Shown: one piece after another, positions 7,143 to 15,619 of the stretch | How the letters are laid out: each line of letters opens with the position of its first letter | Position numbering within the stretch: the first letter of the stretch is position 1 | NCBI RefSeq assembly: GCF_900102545.1 | Contig: NZ_FNBN01000012.1 | Coordinates: 1-64,000, forward strand | DNA: 64,000 nucleotides | Direction of reading: 5' to 3' | Source of the DNA: Chitinophaga filiformis | GTDB lineage: Bacteria; Bacteroidota; Bacteroidia; Chitinophagales; Chitinophagaceae | Program-made: the position numbers and the translations under genes | Notes under the pieces: model-generated | What the model was told of the DNA's origin: nothing | Seen by the model: the letters and a program-made list of their open reading frames with translations, nothing else | The model's database searches: none

Positions 7143-9152
7143 TTATTGCGGATTAACCGGAAGGCCGTTGGCTTCACGGATAAGTTGAAATATGTGATCC
7201 GGGCGCACTACTATGTAATTGGCGTTAAGAGAATTTGCTACATTTTTAAAACTTGTAGGTGTGACATTTTGCCAGGGTTGCGCCTGTATGATGATGAACC
7301 TCGGAGATGTACCATTCCATCCCGCGGATGCGGATGTAATATGATCTTTCATGGCCTGTTCATTGGTGCAATAGTTGCAGGAAAGCGCCATGCCCGGGAG
7401 GCTGTTGTTATAGATGGTTAGTCCGCCGCCGGTGTTCTGGGCAGTGAGGCCGAGTGTGTAAGGCGCGTTGGTCGCAAATGTTTGTCCTACATTCTGGTTG
7501 ATGCCTCCTGTGATGGTATTCCAGATGGTGATGACCCGGAAACCTGCACGACGGTTGTATTCATCAGTTTTGGATGCAAACTGGTTTAAACGGGCCTGAT
7601 CGGGCCAGCTGTTTGGATAAGCGTAACCGTAGCCGGAGGGGCCGGAGATCAGGTTGTCGTTGTTAGTGGAGGTTTGCCAGTAATAGTTCAGGGCTCCGGG
7701 CATAGCATCGAGCATCGCGGGAGAAAGTGTCCATCCTATTGGAACGGAACCGCGGTCAGGGTTGTCCCACAGCTTGCGCATAAGGTGCTCGACATACTGC
7801 AGATTGTCGCCATCGCTTATTATAAAGGCGACGTACAATTTGTTCTGTAGTGCTGGTTTTGCCGGCATCGGTTTGGTGGTTACTGTTCTGGACATACCGC
7901 TATGGACGGTCAGATTCGTAGCCCAGTCGCTCGCAACAGTGGCAATGCCATACCTTGATGCTCTTTCTACACCGGGAGCTTCCTCAGGCCACCATCCCAT
8001 ATAATTGGAGCCTGCAGGCATCGATCCTAAAAAGCTATTGAGCAACTCGCTTTCACCTGCTACGTTAGGGTCCAGCCAGATGGTGGCAGCTCCCAATGCT
8101 ACAGCATATTCGCGGAGCGCTGCTTTATGTATATCGGGATTCAGTCCTATTAACAGGCGATGGTCAAGATTGGGCCAGTAATTGTTGTACAGGGACTGAT
8201 ATACCTGAAGTTTACTACTGAACTGGCCGCGCAGATCCAGCAATATGGGTAGGTTATAAGGTGCTGCTGTTAATTTCGACAGCAGGATTGGTGATGCAAT
8301 CAGCGCTTTCCGGTCTTTGGCAAGTACAGTGGCGAGGTTGACGGTATGAATCTGGGCAGGATCGTAGACGATCAATCCGGATATTTCATTACGGTATTTG
8401 CTAATGAGGCTCCATTTGTCGGCCGTTTCAGACCAGCTTAATCCCAGGGAGCGCAGCCAGGTATATTGTCCTTCTGCGAAGGCGTCTCCTTCATAGGAAA
8501 ACATACGGGGCTGGGTTCTGTTAACGATCCCTTTCAGGGATGCAAACAAATACATCTCTGCGGAGGGGCCATTCTGTTGTACGCCTACCCAGTCAACTTT
8601 CGTATAAGAAGTACCTCTCCAATATACGCGTAACTCGATCGACTGATTGTCGGCCGGAAGTGTAAATGGTAGCGTAAAGTTTACATATTCACTGGCGACA
8701 GAAAACTGCTTACGGGTAATAGTTCTGGAGGCCAGGATCTGCCCGTTTGTGGCATTTCTGACGTCTACATCTACGACAGGATCATCATTGGCGGTGTTGT
8801 TGTCCACCTTCATGCGGAATTCGGCTACATTGGGACCTGCGGGAATACCTGTGTAGTAGGGACCGTAGATCATATGTTCATCTGCGGCATCAATGCTGGT
8901 CTGGCATAGCCAGCCATCGGTTTCTAATCTTCCTGTTTTGTGGCTCAAAGCCGGTCCTTCTCCTTCCCAGCGGGTGGATGCAGAGGTCTCGCGCAGGATA
9001 AAAAGGTCCTGCGTTTGCGCAGTAGTCGGAAAAGAAGGAAGGAGTTGTCCTGCGGGCCAGGTGATTTGTGCCATGGCCGGCGTAATGAACAACTGGATTA
9101 GCAATAATAGTGCTGTTACCGGGCGGACAAACCCGTTAAATGGTGTGATCAT
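7143..9152 (-). CDS. Secreted GxGYxYP-family protein, putative glycoside hydrolase
   Basis: A 669-residue secreted protein. Residues 1-28 are a signal peptide ending PAMAQ. Residues ~45-195 form a beta-sandwich-like domain that could bind sugar. The rest matches the GxGYxYP family of putative glycoside hydrolases: the namesake motif GYGYAYP is at about residues 506-512, with upstream FIISDGDNLQYVEH and WTLSPAM, which are typical of the family. The family is common in gut and soil Bacteroidota; its catalytic activity has not, to my knowledge, been firmly demonstrated. No SusCD pair or other carbohydrate gene lies next to it. Its 3' end comes within about 10 bp of the repeat array. Confidence 0.88.
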   Translation of the reverse strand: MITPFNGFVRPVTALLLLIQLFITPAMAQITWPAGQLLPSFPTTAQTQDLFILRETSASTRWEGEGPALSHKTGRLETDGWLCQTSIDAADEHMIYGPYYTGIPAGPNVAEFRMKVDNNTANDDPVVDVDVRNATNGQILASRTITRKQFSVASEYVNFTLPFTLPADNQSIELRVYWRGTSYTKVDWVGVQQNGPSAEMYLFASLKGIVNRTQPRMFSYEGDAFAEGQYTWLRSLGLSWSETADKWSLISKYRNEISGLIVYDPAQIHTVNLATVLAKDRKALIASPILLSKLTAAPYNLPILLDLRGQFSSKLQVYQSLYNNYWPNLDHRLLIGLNPDIHKAALREYAVALGAATIWLDPNVAGESELLNSFLGSMPAGSNYMGWWPEEAPGVERASRYGIATVASDWATNLTVHSGMSRTVTTKPMPAKPALQNKLYVAFIISDGDNLQYVEHLMRKLWDNPDRGSVPIGWTLSPAMLDAMPGALNYYWQTSTNNDNLISGPSGYGYAYPNSWPDQARLNQFASKTDEYNRRAGFRVITIWNTITGGINQNVGQTFATNAPYTLGLTAQNTGGGLTIYNNSLPGMALSCNYCTNEQAMKDHITSASAGWNGTSPRFIIIQAQPWQNVTPTSFKNVANSLNANYIVVRPDHIFQLIREANGLPVNPQ

Positions 9153-9563
9153 AGGCTAACGTTTTTACAGTCAGTAATTTGGTTTAAGTGGTAATAAGTG
9201 ATTCATATCAGGATCAATTCTGAGACCATACTATTAACGTGAACGAATAATGAACAAGTTTTAACCGGAATGGAGATGGGTTCACAATAAGGATATACCA
9301 CACTAATATACGAAAAAGAGATGAATAAGGCGTAAGTATCTGTGGTAACATGTATCTGCTGCTGAGAAAGTCGACGTTTAGTTGTAAATAAGTTGGTGTA
9401 ATGCCTTAGAATATTTAAATTAGTATTAGCATTGGCAGCCGGTACTCCTGATGTACCATAATGCTGCATTCGTATTTCAGACACAATCAATAGAAATCGA
9501 TATACCGAGTCGATATACCCGTTCTTGTTAATCATTTTGTTAATCATTAAAACCCAATTTCAC
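9153..9563. other. Intergenic region without a recognised gene
   Basis: This 411-bp divergent spacer is AT-rich. A minus-strand frame of 114 codons is open in it but shows no domain or good start context, and I do not call it. It presumably carries the promoters of both neighbours. Confidence 0.5.
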
Positions 9564-9854
9564 ATGAAAGAAATGAAAGCCCTTTTGTCAGTCTCTCTTT
9601 TTACCATGATGTTGTTGTTCAGCTCATTTGCTCCAAGGCAGGAGCAAAAGGTAAGTCCAGCTATTGTAAACTATGCCTGGTATAACCCTGCCGGTCAGTT
9701 CGTTGCCTGGAGCACATTGGCAAATGCCGAAATCGTAAGCGATGCCGATACCAATCCAACGAATGGAACTTTAGTGCTGATAGGTTACACAGATGGTGGC
9801 CCAGGATTACCACCTTCAGGTACACTGGTATACAGACTGTACACGCATCCCTAG
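9564..9854 (+). CDS. Small secreted protein of unknown function
   Basis: About 96 residues, starting at ATG 9564. Residues 1-23 look like a signal peptide (KALLSVSLFTMMLLFSSFA). The mature part is about 70 residues with beta-rich, Gly/Pro/Thr-rich sequence and no cysteine. An upstream in-frame ATG at 9525 would put extra hydrophobic residues before the signal, so the internal start is preferred. A terminator follows. I do not recognise the family. Confidence 0.6.
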   Translation: MKEMKALLSVSLFTMMLLFSSFAPRQEQKVSPAIVNYAWYNPAGQFVAWSTLANAEIVSDADTNPTNGTLVLIGYTDGGPGLPPSGTLVYRLYTHP

Positions 9855-9919
9855 TTAGATGATCTGTTAGAAAAGCGAACATCGGTAGGATCGCTTATAT
9901 GACTACAAGTAAAACGAAT

Positions 9920-9962
9920 AAAAAGAGGCTGCTCAATCACTTTGACTGACAGCCTCTTTTTG
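9920..9962. terminator. Bidirectional hairpin terminator
   Basis: AAAAGAGGCTG pairs with CAGCCTCTTTT and has A/T tracts on both sides. It separates the small secreted protein gene from the convergent MocR gene. Confidence 0.85.
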
Positions 9963-9976
9963 TTTTATAGCAAGTG

Positions 9977-11461
9977 CTATTTTTTCAGCAGTTGTTTCAA
10001 TATTCCTACCCCTTTTTCCAGTTCTTCTTCAGAAGATGAAGCGAAACCCAGGCGGACGGCATTAGCATTGAATGTTGGATATCGATGATTCCTGCCATCG
10101 GATATGTATAAGCCTTTCTTAAAAGCATCTTTTGCCAGCTTTTCTACGTCAACTGAAGCTGCAAACTTTGTCCATACCGTCATCCCACCTTCAGGAATAT
10201 TAAAGCTAACAGCCTGCTTTAATTCATTACTCAGTAAGTCACAGAAAAAATCCCGTCTTTCCTTATATACCGGTAATGTTTTCCTAAGATATCGTTGCAT
10301 GGTGCCGTCGTGCAATAGTTCTGCGATGGCATTATCCAGGATATGATCGCCTTGTCTGTCCAGCAGGATGCGAACGCGGCTGAGGTGTTCAATCACATTC
10401 TGCGAAGCAGCAAGATAACCGATACGGAAAGCAGGAGAGAAGCTTTTACTGAAAGATCCGCAGTAAATGACCATACCATTTTCATCAGCGCTTGCTAGTG
10501 GTAACAAAGGGCGGTGTTTGTAGTGAAAATCAAAGTCGTAATCATCTTCAAAGATGATAAATCCGTATTCACTGGCGAGCCGTAATAATTCCAGTCTTCT
10601 GTCAATCCGTAGTGATACGGTGGTTGGGTAATGATGATGTGGGGTAACATATACCATCCTTACTTTCTTCCGGCGACAAATCTTCTTTAGTTCATCTACT
10701 ATCAGGCCATGTTCATCTACCGGAATACCGATATGTTTTGCACCGGCATGTATGAAGTTCTGCTCTGCTCTTCGCCATCCGGGAATGCCCGATACAATAA
10801 TATCGCCGGGATTGATCAGTCCATTGCAAACGAGGTTGATGCCCATGACTGTTCCCTTTACTGAAAGAATGTTATGAGCAGTAGTTTTCAAACCTCGTGT
10901 CTCGTTAAGATATCTTGATATGGCTTCCTTGTAGAATTCGGAACCGTCAGGATGCCCGTATTTACCGAACTTGTTATATAAGCCACTTCTTGTCAGCTGG
11001 CTGCGATATGCCCTGTATAGCTCCTTTAAAGGGGCCAGTTTGGGATCAGGAAAGCCATCGTCCAGATGCAGTTCGCTGCTGACAATGGATGGAATGGCTT
11101 CCAGGTATGGCTGAACAGGGATCGTAAAACCCGCTGTTTGAGAAGTGTTGTTTTTGGTTGCACTCCGTAATGTTCTCGGGGCAGATTCGGGGATATGTGA
11201 GGTGATGAATGTACCGCGACCTACAGCGCTTTCCAGCCATCCCTGCATCTGTAGTTCCTCGTATGCCTTGGACACGGTGATCCTGTTGATCTGCAGTTGT
11301 GAGGCCACGTCCCGGGAGCTGGGTAATTTAAGTCCGGGGCGGAGTATCCCTTTCTTTATAAGAGACAAAATCGCGTCTGCCAGTTGGAGATATACCGCTC
11401 TTTCTGCCGGGTGATCGAGATGGATATCATGAAAGATCCGGGTCAAAATTGGACTATCCAT
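9977..11461 (-). CDS. MocR/PdxR-type GntR-HTH aminotransferase regulator
   Basis: A 494-residue fusion of an N-terminal GntR winged helix (residues ~10-80, SSRDVASQLQINRITVSKAY) with a fold-type I aminotransferase domain (~125-490). The PLP lysine lies in GSFSKSFSP at about residue 338. MocR proteins use PLP as an effector and often control the divergent gene. Here the divergent operon is paiB-GNAT, and the start codon region overlaps the first copy of a direct-repeat operator (11448 and 11471) that also occurs before two other operons. I infer that it controls its own gene, paiB, the MDR operon at 19013 and paiA at 21128. Confidence 0.92.
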   Translation of the reverse strand: MDSPILTRIFHDIHLDHPAERAVYLQLADAILSLIKKGILRPGLKLPSSRDVASQLQINRITVSKAYEELQMQGWLESAVGRGTFITSHIPESAPRTLRSATKNNTSQTAGFTIPVQPYLEAIPSIVSSELHLDDGFPDPKLAPLKELYRAYRSQLTRSGLYNKFGKYGHPDGSEFYKEAISRYLNETRGLKTTAHNILSVKGTVMGINLVCNGLINPGDIIVSGIPGWRRAEQNFIHAGAKHIGIPVDEHGLIVDELKKICRRKKVRMVYVTPHHHYPTTVSLRIDRRLELLRLASEYGFIIFEDDYDFDFHYKHRPLLPLASADENGMVIYCGSFSKSFSPAFRIGYLAASQNVIEHLSRVRILLDRQGDHILDNAIAELLHDGTMQRYLRKTLPVYKERRDFFCDLLSNELKQAVSFNIPEGGMTVWTKFAASVDVEKLAKDAFKKGLYISDGRNHRYPTFNANAVRLGFASSSEEELEKGVGILKQLLKK

Positions 11462-11509
11462 TTTATTGAAATTGGACTACAAATATAATCCAATCGGTAG
11501 ATACATTTG
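11448..11509 (+). promoter_or_regulatory. Direct-repeat operator and promoter of paiB
   Basis: ATTGGACTA occurs at 11448-11456 and again at 11471-11479 (23 bp start to start), with an inverted half-site TAATCCAAT at 11486-11494. The -7-like box TACATTTG is at 11502-11509, 22 bp after the second site. The first site lies within the first codons of the divergent MocR gene. The same arrangement occurs at 18928 and 21040. Binding by the MocR protein is inference. Confidence 0.7.
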
Positions 11510-11532
11510 TACTGTTTAAAGACAATCCGGTT

Positions 11533-12138
11533 ATGTACGTTCCTCAGTCATTTCAGTTCCAGGATCATAAAGAGATGTTAGATTTTATGCAGCGGTATAG
11601 TTTTGCCACTATCATTACGACAGGAGATAACATCCCCCTTGCTACTCATCTGCCATTCTTTATCAGCAAGGATGCAGACAGGCTGGTGCTGACCGCACAC
11701 CTGTCTGCTGTTAACACCCAGGCTAAATACATAGCAGCCAATACTTCCCTGGTGATATTCTCCGAGCCACATGCTTATATTTCACCCACACATTACGACA
11801 AACGGGAGAGTGTACCTACCTGGGATTATATCAGTGTGCATGCTTACGGAAAGGCGAAGATCCTGGAAGATGAGGCCTCCAGGGCGCGGATACTGGAGCA
11901 GATGATAACTTTTTATGAACCGGGGTATATGGAGCAATGGCAGGGGCTTTCTGAAAAATATAAAACAGGTATGATGCGGGGGATTGTAGCTTTTGAACTG
12001 GAGGTAACAGACCTGCAAGGACAGAAGAAATTAAGCCAGAATAAAACGGGCGCAGAACGGGAACGGATTATCAGGCAACTGGAGAAAAGCGATAATGGCG
12101 TTGAAAGAGACCTGGCGAATTACATTAAAGATCTGTAA
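11533..12138 (+). CDS. paiB: PaiB-type FMN-binding split-barrel protein
   Basis: A 201-residue protein matching the PaiB family: MYVPQSFQFQDHKEMLDFM at the N terminus, then ATHLPF and a conserved HLSAVNTQAKYI. The central VPTWDYISVHAYGKAKI and the C-terminal KLSQNK complete the family pattern. PaiB homologues are flavin-binding split-barrel proteins; in Bacillus subtilis paiB is co-transcribed with paiA and affects degradative-enzyme and sporulation genes. Here it heads an operon with a GNAT gene 11 bp downstream, while the true PaiA homologue is 9 kb away at 21128 under the same kind of operator. Confidence 0.93.
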   Translation: MYVPQSFQFQDHKEMLDFMQRYSFATIITTGDNIPLATHLPFFISKDADRLVLTAHLSAVNTQAKYIAANTSLVIFSEPHAYISPTHYDKRESVPTWDYISVHAYGKAKILEDEASRARILEQMITFYEPGYMEQWQGLSEKYKTGMMRGIVAFELEVTDLQGQKKLSQNKTGAERERIIRQLEKSDNGVERDLANYIKDL

Positions 12139-12149
12139 AAAAATAACAT

Positions 12150-12686
12150 ATGACATTCGACATTCAGCCTATCCTGGAAAATGAATATGCCATCCTTTAC
12201 CCTTTGCGCGAAAAGGATTTTGATGACCTGTATGCAGTAGCATCAGACCCAAAAATATGGGAACAGCATCCCAACAGGGATCGGTGGAAAGAAGAGGTGT
12301 TTCGTACATTTTTTGAGGGAGCTATCAAAAGTAAGGGTGCATTTAAGATTGTTGATAAAGCAACAGGACGTGTTGCAGGGAGTACCCGTTTTTATGATTA
12401 CAATGAGGAGGAAAACAGCATTTGCATCGGGTATACTTTTTATGCGACGGCATATTGGGGGAAAGGGTTTAATCATGGTATTAAGCGCATAATGATGGAT
12501 TATATCTTTCAGTTTGTTTCGCAGGTGTATTTCCATATAGGAGTGAATAATATCCGGTCGCAGATATCCATTGGCCGCTTAGGTGCTGAGAAGGTAGGAG
12601 AGATGGAAGTGGCTTATTTTGGAGAAGCGTCTAAGCAGAACTTTTTATATAGGATCAGTAAGGAAGGATATTTAGTGGCTCATTGA
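12150..12686 (+). CDS. GNAT acetyltransferase, RimJ/RimL-like
   Basis: A 178-residue N-acetyltransferase of the Acetyltransf_3 type: the opening strand LRPLREKDFDDLY-like segment, then GRVAGSTRFYDY and IGYTFYATAYWGKGFN carrying the acetyl-CoA pyrophosphate loop (the usual Q/RxxGxG/A appears as YWGKGFN). The substrate cannot be deduced; relatives acetylate protein N termini, aminoglycosides or amino acids. It starts 11 bp after paiB, so both are probably made from the MocR-linked promoter. Confidence 0.88.
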   Translation: MTFDIQPILENEYAILYPLREKDFDDLYAVASDPKIWEQHPNRDRWKEEVFRTFFEGAIKSKGAFKIVDKATGRVAGSTRFYDYNEEENSICIGYTFYATAYWGKGFNHGIKRIMMDYIFQFVSQVYFHIGVNNIRSQISIGRLGAEKVGEMEVAYFGEASKQNFLYRISKEGYLVAH

Positions 12687-12786
12687 CATCCTGACAGTAT
12701 GGTGTCTGTCGCTGTGTTTATCTGCTAAAATGGCTGTCCTTTCATCCCTGGCATAAAAGTGGGGCTTACAGGCTAAAATAAGTTAT

Positions 12787-13293
12787 ATGTCAACACAGAC
12801 TGCCATACTCGCGGGAGGTTGTTTTTGGGGTGTAGAAGAGCTCATCCGTGCTCTTCCTGGTGTAAAGAAGACTGTTGTCGGTTATACCGGCGGCGACGTT
12901 CCTAATGCTACTTACCGCAATCATGGAACACATGCAGAAGGCATAAAGATAGAATTTGACCCGAATGAGCTTTCTTATCGTAAGCTGTTGGAGTTCTTTT
13001 TCCAGATACATGATCCTACCACCCGTAACCGGCAGGGGAATGATATAGGTACCTCTTATCGCTCAGCTATCTTTTACCTGGATGAAGAGCAGAAAAACAC
13101 CGCAGTTGAACTGGTGAAGGAGCTGACTGCAGCGGGCATTTATCGCAATCCAATTGTTACTGAAATCGTACCGGTATCAGATTTCTGGGATGCGGAAGAA
13201 GAGCACCAGGATTATCTGCAGAAACATCCTTTTGGATATACCTGCCATTTTATCCGGCCGGAATGGAAGTTGGAGGAAACGGAAGGGAAATAA
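12787..13293 (+). CDS. msrA: Peptide methionine sulfoxide reductase MsrA
   Basis: A 168-residue MsrA. The catalytic Cys12 is in the signature GGCFWG (residues 10-15), followed by VVGYTGG, the substrate-contact region HAEGIKIEFDP and FFQIHDPTT, then GTSYRSAIFY. MsrA reduces methionine-S-sulfoxide in proteins, using thioredoxin through resolving cysteines; here a C-terminal YTCHF is the only obvious second Cys. The GIKIE segment replaces the usual VVEV/VEVVFD wording, a variant seen in several Bacteroidota. It lies 100 bp after the GNAT gene and may share its transcript. A bidirectional terminator follows. Confidence 0.96.
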   Translation: MSTQTAILAGGCFWGVEELIRALPGVKKTVVGYTGGDVPNATYRNHGTHAEGIKIEFDPNELSYRKLLEFFFQIHDPTTRNRQGNDIGTSYRSAIFYLDEEQKNTAVELVKELTAAGIYRNPIVTEIVPVSDFWDAEEEHQDYLQKHPFGYTCHFIRPEWKLEETEGK

Positions 13294-13368
13294 GTTAATT
13301 ATTCAACCGATGATGCCGCGGGGAATGTGTTAGTGAGGAGAATCCTGTGGCAGTTGAAAGGGATAAAA

Positions 13369-13408
13369 AAAATCAGGTGTTTCTCTTATAGGGGAAACAC
13401 CTGATTTT
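13369..13408. terminator. Bidirectional terminator between msrA and a lipoprotein gene
   Basis: AAAATCAGGTGTTTC pairs perfectly with GAAACACCTGATTTT across 10 nt, with A-rich and T-rich flanks. Confidence 0.88.
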
Positions 13409-13416
13409 GTTATCGG

Positions 13417-14223
13417 TTATTTCTTGATATAACGATACCTGAAAGAATCTTCATAGGTATGTACAACAGTACCGTCCTGTGTTTCTTTCTCAGTTTCTTT
13501 CTGTGTAACAGGGTATCCGTCTTCGTCGTAAGTATATTCTTCAGTTACAGTTAAATTATAACCCGTCCTCGTGTTGGATGTCTCTACAGATTTGATGACA
13601 TTGTTAGCAGATAATCCGAAAGTAGGATTGTCAGCCTCCAGCAGGAAAAACTCTGGCTGTCTGGATGCAAAGTTCACTTTGCTGTCATAGGTATAGTCAG
13701 TAATAGAACTATCCTTGGATTCAACACCATCAGTTATATCCAGCAATACTTGTCTGGTAATATTTCCCTTGCTGTCCCAGATATAGGCATATTTGTTCCA
13801 TAACTTGGAATCAGCGCTAAGCTCATATAACGCAGTCAGTTGACCGTTAGTATTATAGACCAGGCTATCATAGTGGGATCTGGTTGTGCCGGAAACATAG
13901 TTGTTTACCCTCAGCAGCTTACCTGCGCTATTGTAATCAAAAGTCTGCAGCAGTTTCATTGCAGCGCCATTAACACTGCTGCTCTTACTGATAAGTTTAC
14001 CATTTTCATAGGTCAACTCTGAAATTTCAGTATCGTCCTCGGAATAATATCCTACTTTCTTGATATTATTGGCGGCATCATATGTCAGCTCTACACTGTC
14101 TCCCGGAGATAGCATATGCAACAGATATTTTTTTCCGGATTGAGGTGTATTGTTATCATCATCCTTGCTGCAGGCAGCAAACAATAGTACAAGTGCGGCG
14201 GCACTTAAGAACAGTTTTTTCAT
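13417..14223 (-). CDS. Lipoprotein with YD-like repeats (DUF4595-like)
   Basis: A 268-residue lipoprotein: signal residues 1-18 with lipobox LFAAC and an acidic SKDDDNN linker. The body holds serial beta-hairpin units (YDAANNIKKV, FDYNSAGKLL, VYNTNGQLTAL, YTYDEDGYPVT) similar to YD repeats and to the DUF4595 group of Bacteroidota surface lipoproteins. Such proteins are generally exported to the outer membrane; no activity is known to me. It is a single gene ending close to the shared terminator. Confidence 0.8.
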   Translation of the reverse strand: MKKLFLSAAALVLLFAACSKDDDNNTPQSGKKYLLHMLSPGDSVELTYDAANNIKKVGYYSEDDTEISELTYENGKLISKSSSVNGAAMKLLQTFDYNSAGKLLRVNNYVSGTTRSHYDSLVYNTNGQLTALYELSADSKLWNKYAYIWDSKGNITRQVLLDITDGVESKDSSITDYTYDSKVNFASRQPEFFLLEADNPTFGLSANNVIKSVETSNTRTGYNLTVTEEYTYDEDGYPVTQKETEKETQDGTVVHTYEDSFRYRYIKK

Positions 14224-14522
14224 AGGTTTTGAGTATATATTCTGATTTAAATGTTATAGGTCAATGTGTTGTAATGGGTTATGTTAACTGAAAAAGGTTA
14301 AACATTCACATAATACCGGCGCAAATATATAGTATTTTAATTATTTGTAATGTGTGAAATAAAAACTCTTCCATAAAATATTACAAATAGCCGGACGTTA
14401 ATGAGTTATACCGGTATTCCAATCTGAGAGGCCCAACCGGGCAGCAATGAATGGAGTAAGGGAAACCGACATACCTCCTGGGGGAACAACATGTTTTATA
14501 AATTCTTTATTTTCAATTAAAA
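14224..14522. other. Intergenic region with a GC-rich possible leader
   Basis: The spacer is AT-rich except for a GC-rich block at about 14425-14492, which contains GCCC-aacc-GGGC and GGAG/CTCC short pairings just upstream of the secreted protein gene at 14523. I could not match it to a known riboswitch. It may be a structured leader or only a local composition change. Confidence 0.3.
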
Positions 14523-15098
14523 ATGATCTTTCGTCGCATTTTTACACTCTTTATCGTTTTATTATCCGCTACCTATAGTTTCGCGCAAACTTCGCCCGTA
14601 GTGGATGTCTCTATGAGTCTGCTCAACTGGACCAAACACCTCGATGCTGACGTAGACAAATACTTCACCCGCGAAAAAGGAGAGGAACTTACGCGTAGTT
14701 TCGAAGCGCTCAAAAAAGACCTCACTACATACATGAAGACAAGGAAAAATCTTTCTGATAATATCTTCCGTAATAACACAGCTCCCGGTAAGAAGGATCC
14801 TGAGAATCTGGAGGTATTAAAGACACAGATGGGCGATGTGATAAGGCAGATGCGTAACGTGACAGACCTCACCAATAACGAATTACGCGCGGAAGGTGAT
14901 CGTTTGAACGACAAGATCTTTAATGTGCTGAACAGCGAGGGAACGCAGTTCCTGTCTCATCTGGAGGCTTTCCTGGCCGGTCTGGATGTAAGCAAGAGAG
15001 ACATCGCTCTTGACGCCAGTGTGGCGTATGACCGTTTGCAGCAATCTATCAGTCTTCTTGCATCTACCGAGGATAAGATCAGCCGGAAGATGAAATAA
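14523..15098 (+). CDS. Secreted helical protein of unknown function
   Basis: 191 residues with a signal peptide (1-21, cleavage after YSFA). The mature part is strongly helical and charged, with heptad-like Leu spacing at ~35-130 and 140-185 that suggests a coiled-coil or four-helix bundle. It is probably periplasmic or outer-membrane associated. I do not recognise the family. The start is the only ATG that leaves a proper signal peptide. A different reading frame that is open but lacks a start follows immediately (15094-15429). Confidence 0.65.
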   Translation: MIFRRIFTLFIVLLSATYSFAQTSPVVDVSMSLLNWTKHLDADVDKYFTREKGEELTRSFEALKKDLTTYMKTRKNLSDNIFRNNTAPGKKDPENLEVLKTQMGDVIRQMRNVTDLTNNELRAEGDRLNDKIFNVLNSEGTQFLSHLEAFLAGLDVSKRDIALDASVAYDRLQQSISLLASTEDKISRKMK

Positions 15099-15429
15099 TT
15101 ATCTCCAGCTTACAGCAGAAAATCTGGAGTATTTTCAAGAGTGTTTCAATGGTGGCGATGCAATTACTGATGATGGCAAGAAATGCTTAGTTGGACAAAA
15201 GATAGTAGATTTTCTTTTCTGTTATCGCTCTGATAAGCGAGTGTACGATCGTTCAGCCTATATCAAATTATCGAACGGTTATTATCTCACCGAACGAAAT
15301 TTTGCACCAATTGGGATTTATGTTGGCATAAGATTACTTGACAAGCGACAATTTTTAAAGGAAAAGGACGAACTGGCTGACAAATTCCGGATTAATATCC
15401 GTTCATTTTTAAGAAAGCAGACCTGTTAG
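15094..15429 (+). pseudogene. Start-less open frame, probable gene remnant
   Basis: Immediately after a TGA at 15091-15093 a frame stays open for 111 codons to TAG at 15427-15429. It has no ATG; the first GTG is at 15241 and would remove half of it. The conceptual product has normal composition (FNGGDAITDDGKKCLVGQKI, then SNGYYLTERNFAPIGIY, and a basic C terminus) and codon use like the neighbours. It overlaps the 3' end of the preceding gene by 5 bp. I read it as the 3' remnant of a lost gene, but translation from the internal GTG is possible. Family not recognised. Confidence 0.4.
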
Positions 15430-15537
15430 CTGATGTTTTGTGCTTTATATACAATGACTGATTGTATAGCATTGCCATGGCTTTAGTATGCCTTTACCAT
15501 GTCTTTGACGTGGACATATCTCTGGAAAGATAAAATG

Positions 15538-15562
15538 AAACCCGCTCCGAGAGAGCGGGCTT
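15538..15562 (-). terminator. Terminator after the alpha/beta hydrolase gene
   Basis: CCCGCTC pairs with GAGCGGG; in minus-strand reading the stem is followed by TTTCATTTT. Confidence 0.7.
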
Positions 15563-15619
15563 AAAAATCTACACAGAAGGGCTGGAATACTGCAAGTCCT
15601 ATCTCACGTTTTCAACTAC

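Noticed and set aside
6556..7188. Open frames of 210 and 115 codons across the repeat array
   Set aside because: The units are 90, 91 and 96 bp long, so the frame shifts between copies, and composition is only Tyr/Ser/Thr/Ile from simple repeats.
9203..9547. Minus-strand frame of 114 codons in the 9.2-9.5 kb spacer
   Set aside because: No recognisable family or codon pattern, and it occupies the divergent promoter region.
14425..14492. TPP, cobalamin, SAM or c-di-GMP riboswitch
   Set aside because: Conserved motifs of these classes could not be found in the block.
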